A stretch of 64,000 nucleotides of DNA, from contig CAMAVK010000001.1 of assembly GCA_945861715.1 (NCBI GenBank), forward strand, positions 394,908 to 458,907. The letters run 5' to 3'. A program made the position numbers and the translations under genes. Below the pieces are notes generated by a model, which did no database searches, was not told the origin of the DNA, and was given only the letters and a program-made list of their open reading frames with translations. The stretch comes from Candidatus Woesearchaeota archaeon. Its GTDB lineage: Archaea; Nanobdellota; Nanobdellia; Woesearchaeales; GW2011-AR9. Shown here piece after piece: positions 1 to 8,565 of this stretch (positions are counted from its first letter, which is position 1; each line of letters opens with the position of its first letter).

Positions 1-455
1 TCGCGCTCAGCCGTTGGCGGATATAAATCATAAAATACCACATCAACATCGTTTCTATCAACATTAACAGTCCGTACATCTCCTTTTATAAGGGTAATTT
101 CTAGAAAAGGATATTTCTCTCCACGCAAAACAGACTTCAAAATACCAAATGATTTGAGTGGCATCACCGCAGTTTGAATTGACTCCAATACCTCAGAATC
201 ATTCTCAACTCCCACAATCACTACTTTACACTGCGGATTAATTTTCCACAGCGAATCCAAAAATAGAGCTGATAAATAACCAACTCCAAACCCAACATCA
301 AGTACAACCACAGAACCACTACGAGCAATCTTATTCAAATCTAAACAAGAAATATACTTATGTCGCATCTCATCAAGTCCATTCATTGGATGCAACAATA
401 AACCCTGTTTATTTTGAAGTGATACAACTTGATCTCGCAGTATAACTTGTTTCAT
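1..455 (-). CDS. MnmC-like SAM-dependent methyltransferase (partial, 3' end off window)
   Basis: The frame starts at an ATG at 455 and stays open to the window edge, giving about 151 residues of the N-terminal part; it is absent from the ORF track because its stop lies outside. A Rossmann SAM-binding motif VVLDVGFGVGYLSALFLD is followed by an acidic strand-2 end (VGVEND) and later FYDLYPPTAER, which resembles the DPFSP-type motif of the MnmC methyltransferase domain (DUF752). In that family the enzyme finishes a methylaminomethyl group on tRNA wobble uridine; substrate here is inferred only from family resemblance. The next gene on the same strand starts 42 bases upstream of it at 497. Confidence 0.55.
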   Translation of the reverse strand, partial: MKQVILRDQVVSLQNKQGLLLHPMNGLDEMRHKYISCLDLNKIARSGSVVVLDVGFGVGYLSALFLDSLWKINPQCKVVIVGVENDSEVLESIQTAVMPLKSFGILKSVLRGEKYPFLEITLIKGDVRTVNVDRNDVDVVFYDLYPPTAER

Positions 456-496
456 CAAATAAAACACTACCTCTCAGTATAAAAAAGAATAGGTAC

Positions 497-1201
497 TCAA
501 ATCTCCTTCTGAGAATGTCCCTCAGCCTTCTCAATTAAATGCTCAACTTCATGTAACTCATAAAACAAGAAGCGTTTAATTTTTTCTCGAAAGACTGCAA
601 TAAGAGCACCAACCCCACAAATCACAAGCAACACAACCATTCTCCAGCTAAACCCTACCACTAATTCAGCCCCAAGCGCCGTAACAAGAATTGCACGAGG
701 GATAGTCCCCACCACAAGCAACCAAAACAACGTTCTAAATTTCATATGTGTGAAACCAAGAAGCAAACAGACAATATCTGCCGGAAACACTGGAACTGCA
801 AACGCAAAAAGAACAAACACATGACCGCGTTCATTTAGCAAATGGAAGAAATGTATTCGATGATGATGGTCAACAAGTTTCTCAAGAAGTGGTCTGCCAC
901 CAAAACGAATCATATAAAATGAAATAATTCCTGCTAAAATCAATCCAACAAAACTAAGTAAACCCCCAAGAATAGTTCCATACAAATATCCGCCACCTAA
1001 CACCACCGCTGTACTAGGAATTGGTAACGGACCAGCAGCACTAACAAGAGTAACATAAATCGCCCATCCCGCATATCCAAACTGTAAAATTGTCAAGCGA
1101 ACTTGTTCAGGACTAGAAATATACGGAGCAAGAAGCATCGAACCAAGAATAAGAGCAATTACCAACACAATTGAACCAATCACCCGATGAATCGTCTTCA
1201 T
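497..1201 (-). CDS. DedA/TVP38/TMEM64 family (VTT domain) membrane protein
   Basis: The 234-residue product has an N-terminal membrane segment (about residues 8-28), then the VTT-domain signature GPLPIPSTAVVLGGGYLYG near residues 57-75 and the G-x3-S-F-x2-G-x4-G helix, two further hydrophobic segments near residues 130-200 and a charged cytoplasmic tail. Family members are multi-pass membrane proteins linked to lipid scrambling, undecaprenyl/polyprenyl-phosphate recycling and membrane homeostasis. The ATG at 1201 starts directly before a charged N-terminus (MKT) and a hydrophobic stretch. The specific transported lipid cannot be told from sequence. Confidence 0.8.
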   Translation of the reverse strand: MKTIHRVIGSIVLVIALILGSMLLAPYISSPEQVRLTILQFGYAGWAIYVTLVSAAGPLPIPSTAVVLGGGYLYGTILGGLLSFVGLILAGIISFYMIRFGGRPLLEKLVDHHHRIHFFHLLNERGHVFVLFAFAVPVFPADIVCLLLGFTHMKFRTLFWLLVVGTIPRAILVTALGAELVVGFSWRMVVLLVICGVGALIAVFREKIKRFLFYELHEVEHLIEKAEGHSQKEI

Positions 1202-1279
1202 AATACATGTTCATATCTCTACGTTCTTAAAGATTGCTCCTGCCATACACAACAAGACCCCCAAGAAATCACCTGCCAA

Positions 1280-1792
1280 TCAAAACGGCACAGGATCATT
1301 AAACGACCATAGCTCTTCCTGCTCTGGTTCCTCTTCCCTAACAGATGACATAAAGCGTTCCAGACCAAAGTATTCTCGAACCATATCTTGGGGAAGCATT
1401 TCCCCAAACCGTATACTGGTCATCCCATGTACCAAATGATCATAAATCAGCAATCGATGAATTGCATCGCTTGAATAAGCCATCGAAATATACCCTTGAT
1501 TCTCTACTATCTCTCTATCCTTTCCCAACACAATCCTTCCCAGTGATCGCAACGTTCGCGTGCGATTCCAATGCGGATGTGAAGAATAAATTGCCTGATA
1601 CCACTTAGGATTTTCTGATTCAACGCTGCGAATCATATGTCCTACAAATCTTTGTTGTGGTGCCGGAGTTAGAATGACCTTCAATTCATTTGTTGTTATC
1701 TCCTCAAGAAGCAACCGAGCGTGTGATCGAAAATAATTTTGAATCGGCATAGCCCATGTGTACAAAGGTACATCAGCATTCCACCCAAACAA
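1280..1792 (-). CDS. hypothetical protein
   Basis: This 170-residue soluble protein is not recognised. The ORF begins with TTG at 1792, with GGTGAG only a few bases upstream, so the start is uncertain; the first internal ATG would remove 14 residues. The protein has no membrane segment or signal peptide, is rich in aromatic and histidine residues in its first half (YSSHPHWNRTRTLR) and ends in an acidic tail (EEEPEQEELW). It lies between a VTT-domain protein and GINS on the same strand but with a gap, so the context gives no function. Confidence 0.6.
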   Translation of the reverse strand: MFGWNADVPLYTWAMPIQNYFRSHARLLLEEITTNELKVILTPAPQQRFVGHMIRSVESENPKWYQAIYSSHPHWNRTRTLRSLGRIVLGKDREIVENQGYISMAYSSDAIHRLLIYDHLVHGMTSIRFGEMLPQDMVREYFGLERFMSSVREEEPEQEELWSFNDPVPF

Positions 1793-1892
1793 ATCTCACC
1801 ACCTCACAAAAAGAAAAACTTTCGGCTCACTTATAACCATTACTCTACTACAATATCGACTCTAGAATAAATCCAATCCATTCATAAAAAAA

Positions 1893-2636
1893 TCATACCT
1901 TAATCGCTCTTCCTTTTCGCACCAACAAATCGGCAACTTCCGTAAAAAGCGTTGCTTCCTCACCAATATCAAACGGTCCATAAACTTTCATGTCTTTCCA
2001 TACAAAACTCGGAATCGGAACTACGACCTTCACTTTACTTTTACCAACTTCACTCGAATAACCAACCCCGTGTTGTTCGCCCATCTCCTTATGGACAATT
2101 ACATTTCTTTCATCTAAATCCGGGTTCATACCTTGATCCAACCCACTTATGTTTGTTTCACGTGGGTTCGACAAATTTTGAAAAGAATCATGTGGTGTTG
2201 GCGCAATCAAATTACTCACAATTGGAATCTCACCTCGCAACAGTGCATGCATAACTCCTCGACGGTGTGAATCAAGAACCAACAGAATTTGATCATAATA
2301 GACTTTCTCTTCAATTAACATAGAAGTGGTATCAATTATTTCAGAGCCAGTTTTACTTTTATTAAGCGCAATATCAATAATCTTTTTCTCTCGTTTTTCA
2401 TAAATTTCGCGAACAATCCGTTTAATACTACGTAATTCACCCTGCAATTTATCTTTTTCTGCTTGTCCAAACAATTCCTCAGTCTTATCTACCTTATCCA
2501 GAATTTCTTTCTTCTCACGCAAATAACCAACAAGATCAACGTAAAACGTAGGGTCAAGTTTCTGCAAATCCTCTCTCTTCTTCTCATTACGTAAAAGATC
2601 GTACAAAAGCTCCAACGTAATTTTTAATTGATCCAT
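1893..2636 (-). CDS. DNA replication complex GINS family protein
   Basis: The product (247 residues from the ATG at 2636) matches the archaeal Gins layout: a helical A-domain (about residues 1-145, including MDQLKITLELLYDLLRNEK and HRRGVMHALLRGEIP), a low-complexity linker, and a small C-terminal beta B-domain (VVVPIPSFVWKDMKVYGPF...ATLFTEVADLLVRKGRAI). GINS joins MCM and GAN/Cdc45-like RecJ to form the archaeal replicative helicase. I choose ATG 2636 over the track start at 2675 because GGGGTGG lies just upstream and the family begins there. Whether it is the Gins15 or Gins51 type is not settled; a single archaeal-type GINS would act as a homotetramer. Confidence 0.8.
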   Translation of the reverse strand: MDQLKITLELLYDLLRNEKKREDLQKLDPTFYVDLVGYLREKKEILDKVDKTEELFGQAEKDKLQGELRSIKRIVREIYEKREKKIIDIALNKSKTGSEIIDTTSMLIEEKVYYDQILLVLDSHRRGVMHALLRGEIPIVSNLIAPTPHDSFQNLSNPRETNISGLDQGMNPDLDERNVIVHKEMGEQHGVGYSSEVGKSKVKVVVPIPSFVWKDMKVYGPFDIGEEATLFTEVADLLVRKGRAIKV

Positions 2637-2838
2637 TGCCACCCCAATATATGGTATAACCACTAACCTCACCACTCCAAAATCTCAAACCATTTCAAAG
2701 CCGCTTCCAATTGTCTACAAGCATCTATCCATTTTAAAACTTATTGGCAATCCACAAGCTACATTTCCTATGGAGTTATACTCGTATCTAAGACGACAAG
2801 CATAAAGTAAATAAACTCCATGCGTTATACTCATTACA

Positions 2839-3090
2839 ATGGTAAATATCCCTTCAATACCAATTGAAAAATACATAATACGCAATACTATTTCCCTATA
2901 TGTAGTTCCCGGCTCATCTCAAATAACCTTAACTGAACATGACAACTCCCTCAAACTCTACATTCACGCTCAGCCAGAAGATAACAAAGCCAATCAAGCT
3001 GTCATCCAATACTTCAAGAAAACATACAAATTAAACGTCAGAATCAAACTCGGGCAAAAATGCAGAGATAAAGTGTTAGAAATTATATAA
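2839..3090 (+). CDS. DUF167 / YggU family protein
   Basis: The 83-residue protein has the YggU layout: a first strand ending in V-x-P-x-S (VVPGSSQ), a middle LKLYIHAQPEDNKAN segment typical of the family's core (leading into an Asn-Lys-Ala-Asn helix start) and a final strand containing V-R-I-K-L-G-x-K-C-R-D-K. The function of DUF167 proteins is unknown; they are small alpha/beta proteins found in all domains. It stands alone, divergent from the GINS gene, with about 200 bases of spacer that hold its promoter. Confidence 0.8.
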   Translation: MVNIPSIPIEKYIIRNTISLYVVPGSSQITLTEHDNSLKLYIHAQPEDNKANQAVIQYFKKTYKLNVRIKLGQKCRDKVLEII

Positions 3091-3126
3091 TAATTCACTT
3101 AAAAATAAATTCTCTTGATTACACAA

Positions 3127-3390
3127 TCAATTCTTTTGAGCAAAATAAGTATCCACAATCCGTGCTAATCCAGAATCTTCCACTCGCAATGTTATTGACT
3201 TACCTTCATCCGTTTCCTTAAACGTAGAAAATCGTGCGCAAGAATCAAACTGTTTCGATTTCCCATCATCAATAGTACCCGTTGGCATTCCAAAATACGA
3301 ATTTGCTTTAAATGAACCTTCCCCTTCTAAATATTGAGTTAAAGCAGAAAATGTACTCTTCTCTATTTGATATTCAACAATTCTTTTCAT
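3127..3390 (-). CDS. hypothetical small protein
   Basis: An 87-residue product starts at the ATG at 3390 (the track's TTG at 3402 would add four residues without better support). It has an alternating strand/helix pattern: MKRIVEYQIEKSTF, a glycine-rich centre with FGMPTGTIDDGK, and a C-terminal helix GLARIVDTYFAQK. There is no signal peptide or cysteine pair. I do not recognise the family. It lies upstream of, and is co-oriented with, the thioredoxin gene but separated by an A/T-rich gap. Confidence 0.6.
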   Translation of the reverse strand: MKRIVEYQIEKSTFSALTQYLEGEGSFKANSYFGMPTGTIDDGKSKQFDSCARFSTFKETDEGKSITLRVEDSGLARIVDTYFAQKN

Positions 3391-3479
3391 ACTAACAAGC
3401 ACAAATTATCTTTTATAAATATTTATATTCTAAAAAAACACTCCGAAAATAAAAGAAAAAATCAAAGTAAAAATCTCAA

Positions 3480-3803
3480 CTAACACTTAGCGAGTATCGC
3501 ATCAATTTTCTGTTTCAAAATTGCTTTCGGGGCAAATCCCACAATACGATCTACTTCTTCCCCATTCTTGAACACTATTAAACATGGAATACCAGTAACC
3601 GCCGAATCTGCTGCAACATCAGGATAGTCTTCTGTTGAAATCTTTGCAAAGTTCAATTTTCCTTTATACTCTGATGAAACCTCTTCAAAGACTGGAGCCA
3701 GCATGCGACAAGGACCGCACCACGTTGCCCAGAAATCAACAATAACTGGAATTTTCTCCTTAATTATACTCTCAAATTGCGTATTTGTAAGTTCCGTAAC
3801 CAT
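3480..3803 (-). CDS. trxA: thioredoxin
   Basis: From the ATG at 3803 the product is 107 residues, the usual thioredoxin length. It has the WCGPC redox motif at residues 28-32 in [13 protein letters not shown], the conserved Asp in VIVDF, and the cis-Pro region [11 protein letters not shown]. It reduces protein disulfides in the cytoplasm. The GGAGGGG immediately upstream of 3803 decides that start over the longer track ORF. The Cys in GIPC just before the hydrophobic strand is an additional non-catalytic cysteine. The divergent neighbour at 3974 is a membrane-bound CxxC protein, so the two may form an electron-transfer route across the membrane (inference). Confidence 0.93.
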   Translation of the reverse strand: MVTELTNTQFESIIKEKIPVIVDFWATWCGPCRMLAPVFEEVSSEYKGKLNFAKISTEDYPDVAADSAVTGIPCLIVFKNGEEVDRIVGFAPKAILKQKIDAILAKC

Positions 3804-3973
3804 AGTAAACCCCTCCAAAAGTGAAATCAGTACCTTTCGCAAACGAATAAGTATATAAATATAAGCTCAGTTAAGAACACTATTATAAAGGAAATTACCT
3901 CTCCCCAAAGAGGCTAACAAATATCGCAACTTCCTCTAAATAAGCGTCTAAAATTAAAACCAAAGGTGAAAAG

Positions 3974-5128
3974 ATGATAATAAACAAGTTATATGCAATT
4001 CTAATACTCTTAATTTTAACCGTAAGCTTCAGCGCAGTAGCTGCACTTCCTACTGAAAATGATTGTGTTCTCTATTTTTATGGAACAAACTGTAATCATT
4101 GTGTAGCACCAGGAGATATGTTGCATAAACTTAATCTCAAATATCCAAGCATTCATATAAAAACGTACGATGTATACAGCAATCCTGAAAACAAAGCCCT
4201 TCTGGAATCCTACTTCCAAAATTACGCGATCCCCAAAACATCCCAAAGCCTTCCCGTTATTCTCATTGGTGATACCTATTTCATTGGGGACCAAGCAATA
4301 AGCACTCTGGTAGAAAATTATATTCTCTCAGGCGATCACTACGAGTGCCCTCAGCCTATTTCAAAGCAAATTGTGGGGGTGGCAGGACAAGGTTCACCAA
4401 TTAATAATTTTGAGACCCTATCCTATGGAACAATTTTCAAAGCAGCAATTAAAGACAGCTTCTCACCTTTCTTAATGGTCATGTTTCTCCTTTTAATAGC
4501 CCTCGTTGGAAGTTTAAAAGATTGTGAAGAAATTCGTAGACGAAGTATGTACTTTTTAATAGGCGCCTTCGTAACCTATATCCTCTACACCTTTGCCGTC
4601 TTAAGTGGATTCTCTCCTGATGGAGCACCAAAATATTTCGCAAAAGCCGCCGGACTCATCGCCATTTTCGCAGGAATGTATATCATACGAAATTTTGTCC
4701 TAGGCAAAAAAGGATTAGTTGCACAATTACCTAAAGCCAGAAAACGCCACATTGAAGGAAAAGTAGGGACAACCTTCCTCTCTGACGCCGGTTTCCTCTG
4801 GCTTGGACTTCTCACCGCATTGATGACAATTCCTACCACCAGCGCCATCCTTCCAGCATTAAGAAATCTGTATTTAGAGCCAACATGGACATCAACTCTT
4901 GTACCAATGCTTCTATTCTACCTTATCATCTTAGCAATTCCAATGATGATATTGGCGCTTGGAGTATATCTCACGAGATGGTACTTTGACTACACAGGAG
5001 TTGTTCGAGGCGGTGGCTCAGAGCGAAGAATAGAAATCTGGCAGCGTCATCACTTGAAGTTATTCAGATTATTCATGAGTCTGCTTGCAATAATTATCGG
5101 AATGTATGTACTCTTTGCACACATCTAA
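3974..5128 (+). CDS. membrane thioredoxin-like/DsbD-CcdA-related protein with CNHC motif
   Basis: A signal peptide or anchor (residues 5-24) precedes a thioredoxin-fold domain with the redox motif CNHC at residues 40-43 in YFYGTNCNHC and a cis-Pro segment (SLPVILIG). A polytopic domain of about six hydrophobic segments follows (about residues 160-380), with PTTSAILPAL in one helix. The layout resembles DsbD/CcdA-type transmembrane electron carriers, but the paired membrane cysteines typical of CcdA are not obvious, so the carrier role is uncertain. GGTGA sits 5 bases before the ATG. It is divergent from the cytoplasmic thioredoxin gene, a likely partner. Confidence 0.65.
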   Translation: MIINKLYAILILLILTVSFSAVAALPTENDCVLYFYGTNCNHCVAPGDMLHKLNLKYPSIHIKTYDVYSNPENKALLESYFQNYAIPKTSQSLPVILIGDTYFIGDQAISTLVENYILSGDHYECPQPISKQIVGVAGQGSPINNFETLSYGTIFKAAIKDSFSPFLMVMFLLLIALVGSLKDCEEIRRRSMYFLIGAFVTYILYTFAVLSGFSPDGAPKYFAKAAGLIAIFAGMYIIRNFVLGKKGLVAQLPKARKRHIEGKVGTTFLSDAGFLWLGLLTALMTIPTTSAILPALRNLYLEPTWTSTLVPMLLFYLIILAIPMMILALGVYLTRWYFDYTGVVRGGGSERRIEIWQRHHLKLFRLFMSLLAIIIGMYVLFAHI

Positions 5129-5160
5129 CTTCAAGTTAAACACATCAACCAACAATAAAA

Positions 5161-5176
5161 TTTATTTTATTTTTTT
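5161..5176 (+). terminator. T-rich terminator after the CNHC membrane protein
   Basis: A run of thymines (tttattttattttttt) 33 bases after the stop at 5128 fits the oligo-T termination signals used by archaeal RNA polymerase. No hairpin is seen. Confidence 0.45.
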
Positions 5177-5305
5177 AAAATTCAAAAAGTTTCTTTTTTA
5201 CTTTATCTTTGAACCAAAAATATCAAATAGAATTATTCAAGGTATATACTCTAAATCAACCTATAAACTCAACTTATAAACCAAGCTCAACTCAACCCAT
5301 CACCA

Positions 5306-6085
5306 ATGAAAAAACCAACCCTCCCAAAACCAAGCACTCATTTCATTACTATTCCACTGAACTCGACTCCCGCACTAAAAGTTTCTCCGTTTATCCCTGC
5401 TCCCATCTCGCACCCTATTCCGTTAACCAATACCCAACAAATATTCATCGCCACTCTTGACATTCTCGAAAAGACACGAACCCAAAAAACGATGCTAGAA
5501 TCCCTCCCCACATTCACTCCCTACCAACTTTTAGTAGCTACCATGCTCTCGGCAAGAACTAAAGATTCCACTACTATCCCCATCGTCAAGAACCTCTTCA
5601 AACTTCATCCCACTCCCAAAAAAATCTCGGAACTTAAATTGAGCGAACTCGAACGACTTATCTACGGCGTGGGTTTCCACCACACCAAATCAAACCACCT
5701 TCATGAACTATCATATCTCATTCACACAAAATATAAAGATCAATGTCCATCCACCCAAGATGCGCTCACCTCCCTCCCTGGTGTTGGTCGAAAAACCGCG
5801 AACTGTATCCTCAATTACGCATTCAATACCCCCGCAATCGCTGTAGACATTCACGTGCATCGAATCACGAACCGTCTTGGTTGGATTAAAACCACATCTC
5901 CCGAAGAAACCGAAGACGCACTCATGGAAATTCTACCAACAGAGCAATGGATCAGAATAAACAAACTTCTCGTCGTACACGGTCAAACAATTTGTGAGCC
6001 GCGAAAACCAAAATGTAATCTCTGCCCAATCACAAAGTACTGCGAGTATTTTCAAAAACAAGCAAAGATCACGCCATCAAAATAA
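5306..6085 (+). CDS. nth: endonuclease III (DNA glycosylase/AP lyase)
   Basis: The 259-residue protein has the helix-hairpin-helix LPGVGRKT at residues 157-164 with catalytic Lys163, catalytic Asp181 in VDIHVHR (18 residues later, as in the family), and the C-terminal [4Fe-4S] cysteines C230-x6-C237-x2-C240-x5-C246. It removes oxidised pyrimidines and nicks AP sites in base excision repair. About 40 Pro/Ser/Thr-rich residues precede the usual family start, so translation could start later, but no clear internal signal was found. CTTATAAACC about 30 bases upstream suggests a nearly leaderless transcript. Confidence 0.92.
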   Translation: MKKPTLPKPSTHFITIPLNSTPALKVSPFIPAPISHPIPLTNTQQIFIATLDILEKTRTQKTMLESLPTFTPYQLLVATMLSARTKDSTTIPIVKNLFKLHPTPKKISELKLSELERLIYGVGFHHTKSNHLHELSYLIHTKYKDQCPSTQDALTSLPGVGRKTANCILNYAFNTPAIAVDIHVHRITNRLGWIKTTSPEETEDALMEILPTEQWIRINKLLVVHGQTICEPRKPKCNLCPITKYCEYFQKQAKITPSK

Positions 6086-6208
6086 CCATCCCAAATAATT
6101 CTTCTGAAATATTTTTGCTTTGTCTCACTTTCCCTCACCAGATTTCGTATTTTTCGTATATATACCCTTTAGCCAACGTTAATATCACTCTCTCACCCCA
6201 AACGAATC

Positions 6209-6781
6209 ATGAACTATGGTGGACTTTGTATTGAATATGGAAAAAGTGTAAATGCCACAGCTGCAGCCATTACTATTTTCAACAAAAAGCAGGATTGCAT
6301 CGAACGTCAAACCTGCTATATTTATCCATCAATTCCGTTTAGCGAGGAAAATAGATACTCCCGAGATCGAGCAACCTTTGAAATCCTAATGTCGCTTGTA
6401 CGTGAAATAGTGGATGTCCTCGTATTCTATAGAAAAGGAACAGGAGCAACATACAATTTGGCATCTAAAATTGGAGAAGAATACCATTTTCCTACCTTTG
6501 CTCTTGCAGACAGTTTAAACACGGGAAGATATGAACCCCTCCCAAATAATGCTGGGTCATACGTAAAAGTCGACAAAGAAATCGGACCAGACACCTACGC
6601 TCTTCGTACGTTATCATTTCATAAACCAATATACCTTGAAGTCGGGTATAATCTTGAAGCAAATCAAGTAATTCCTTTAACCTTTGAGTTCTCAAAAAAT
6701 TTTAGAACTCCTGAAATTGTCAGAAACGCAAGAGTATTAGCACGTCAAACATTACGTGAAAATTTAGCAGACAGATTATAA
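6209..6781 (+). CDS. endonuclease V-like protein with altered catalytic residues
   Basis: The 190-residue protein aligns by eye along the EndoV fold. YSRDR (50-54) stands where FRE is expected, FYRKGTG (73-79) where the DGHG motif is expected, then NLASKIGEEYHFPTFALADS where AsHlGvllglPtiGvAKS is expected, ALRTLSFHKPIYLEVGY where alRtr.g.kPvyVSvGH is expected, and FRTPEIVRNA (165-174) where yRlPEp.R.A is expected. The metal-binding Asp and Glu positions and the HPR segment are replaced, so inosine-directed cleavage is unlikely. It may bind nucleic acid without cutting. The assignment rests on manual motif order only. It sits downstream of nth in the same direction with a 120-base gap. Confidence 0.5.
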   Translation: MNYGGLCIEYGKSVNATAAAITIFNKKQDCIERQTCYIYPSIPFSEENRYSRDRATFEILMSLVREIVDVLVFYRKGTGATYNLASKIGEEYHFPTFALADSLNTGRYEPLPNNAGSYVKVDKEIGPDTYALRTLSFHKPIYLEVGYNLEANQVIPLTFEFSKNFRTPEIVRNARVLARQTLRENLADRL

Positions 6782-6798
6782 CATCTGGTTGCAGAATT

Positions 6799-7416
6799 CT
6801 ATATCCCTACACGATGTGTGATAGTTACATCTCGAAGCGTTGTGCGATAAAAATCAAGACGTTTATTCACATAATCTTGATGCAAATCCTTCTCAAATAA
6901 AACGCATACAGTATAATCGCGTTTGCAAGCAGCAGGAACAAAACCACACACCTCAATAGGCCGAGTTATACGAGGTAGTTCTCGAGAATCAAATTGTCGA
7001 ATAATCAAATAGTATCGATCTCCTTCAGTAGCATGTAATCTCGAACGGATTCCAAAGACAGGATCAGTTTTGAAATACTCACCTTCCTCCGCTACATAAG
7101 CGTTTGAATGCCCCTCTTCATTACCATAAAATGTGGTATTTACAATTGCTTGAAGCGTCTCAAAACTATCTTCTCCGCCCCGCGGTTCTATACCATGGAT
7201 CCCTGGCTGAACTCGAAACACATAATCGCCTTCATCAATGTGGAACCGTGAAAAAACATATCCCCCTCGGTGCGCAAGCGGCACAATCAGTGGCCTAATC
7301 TTCGAGCTTCCAAGACGTGCCTCAACCGCAAGAGCTCGCTCAAGTGTGGATGGAAAATGGGAAAATTCCTCTGCTTTCAAATTCAACCCATCAGAAGTGA
7401 TACTGACATGTTCCAT
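6799..7416 (-). CDS. hypothetical protein
   Basis: A 205-residue soluble protein that I do not recognise. It is mostly strand-forming with a central GDYVFRVQPGIHGIEP segment and a run of charged and aromatic residues (EGDRYYLIIRQFDSRELPR). There is no signal peptide or membrane span. It converges with the EndoV-like gene, separated by 17 bases, and lies 35 bases downstream of the small membrane protein gene on its own strand. Confidence 0.6.
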   Translation of the reverse strand: MEHVSITSDGLNLKAEEFSHFPSTLERALAVEARLGSSKIRPLIVPLAHRGGYVFSRFHIDEGDYVFRVQPGIHGIEPRGGEDSFETLQAIVNTTFYGNEEGHSNAYVAEEGEYFKTDPVFGIRSRLHATEGDRYYLIIRQFDSRELPRITRPIEVCGFVPAACKRDYTVCVLFEKDLHQDYVNKRLDFYRTTLRDVTITHRVGI

Positions 7417-7451
7417 ATATATTGTGATATTTGTCTAATTAATAAATCACC

Positions 7452-7730
7452 CTACCATTTCACTTTATGCGGCGATCTTCGAGACGTCGCATGCAACACT
7501 TCTGCGGTCTTTACCAGTGCAACAACCATCCAAATCGCATTTAAAATCACAAACGGCCATGCCGTTAGTGACCAACCATAATACAAAAGAAGCAACGACC
7601 CAATCACATTCATCACGTTATATCGAAGCGTATCTTGTCGCCATGCAACGAGAAACTCATCAAGAATAAATGCAACCAAAATACAAATCATCCCAACAAT
7701 CCCTGCAAATAAAGTAAATGTCAAAACCAT
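7452..7730 (-). CDS. small membrane protein, CBU_0592-like family
   Basis: Starting at the ATG at 7730, preceded by GGAGGATAAA, the product is 92 residues with three hydrophobic segments (about 4-22, 33-50 and 55-72) and a basic C-terminus. The RYNVMNVIGSLLLLYYGWSL-type middle (Asn-x2-Gly-x3-L) and WPFVILNAIWM are typical of small CBU_0592-domain membrane proteins of unknown function. The ribosome-binding site decides the start over the longer track ORF. Confidence 0.65.
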   Translation of the reverse strand: MVLTFTLFAGIVGMICILVAFILDEFLVAWRQDTLRYNVMNVIGSLLLLYYGWSLTAWPFVILNAIWMVVALVKTAEVLHATSRRSPHKVKW

Positions 7731-7801
7731 TTTATCCTCCTTTCCGACTAAAAAAAATATTTTAATCAGCAATCAACAACCAACCAATTACAAAGTACAA
7801 A

Positions 7802-8410
7802 TCACCGAAGCGGCATCTTCCGTAAATTCTGCTGATCCGCAATCGACACCAAATGCCGACCTAAATCACGAACAATGAACTTCTGCTTCTCCGCTGTTCT
7901 TTTCAACGTTGCCAAATATTTCAAATGCGGCATCTGCATCATATATACTGCCTCATCAAGTGAGAGCGTCTTATGTAACAACTCTGTAATCTCATGGTAA
8001 TGTGACTCAACCATTTTAATAGAAGTATCATACTCACGTAGTTGCGCAATCGTAGCGGGTAGGCTCATATAATCATCATTAAGTAATTGCGAAGTAAGCA
8101 TCTTTGCTTTTGCATGATTCCCTTGAAAGTTTGCAAGTTTCCAATCAATCAATTGACGCACATGACTTCGAATCTTCTCTTGCACTTTCACATTGCGTTG
8201 CGCCTTATCAAGCTGAACATCCATAACTTGCAATTTAGAATTAACGTTATCTTTAACATTATTTGGTAAATCTCTCAGAAAAGAAAAGTTTCCATTTGCA
8301 TTATCCTTTAACGGTGCAATCCATGCTTCTCTAAAATCTGCCAGCACGCGCGAGCTATCATCAAGCGAGTGCACCTCTTTACGCAGATCTCCAAGATCCC
8401 TAACATCCAT
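7802..8410 (-). CDS. hypothetical coiled-coil protein
   Basis: The 202-residue product is predicted almost wholly helical, with heptad-like spacing through residues 55-110 (VQLDKAQRNVKVQEKIRSHV) and 130-160. It has no membrane segments or known motif. Start ATG at 8410 follows a T/A-rich promoter-like stretch. The family is not recognised; a structural or nucleoid-related role is possible but not supported. Confidence 0.6.
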   Translation of the reverse strand: MDVRDLGDLRKEVHSLDDSSRVLADFREAWIAPLKDNANGNFSFLRDLPNNVKDNVNSKLQVMDVQLDKAQRNVKVQEKIRSHVRQLIDWKLANFQGNHAKAKMLTSQLLNDDYMSLPATIAQLREYDTSIKMVESHYHEITELLHKTLSLDEAVYMMQMPHLKYLATLKRTAEKQKFIVRDLGRHLVSIADQQNLRKMPLR

Positions 8411-8527
8411 AGCTCAATAACCCTATTTTACGTATATAAACCTTGTGCTTATTCACCCTGTAATAAGGCATAGAAAATCACTCTTTAGCGCATCTAAAAA
8501 ATGCATTTCACAAATATTGACTATTCA

Positions 8528-8555
8528 AGAAAAAGAAACAAAAAAAAGAAAAAAA
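8528..8555 (-). terminator. T-rich terminator of the S15 gene
   Basis: On the minus strand the bases after the S15 stop read as long T runs broken by single C or G bases, typical of strong archaeal termination after a highly expressed gene. Confidence 0.5.
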
Positions 8556-8565
8556 GGCCCCCGGT

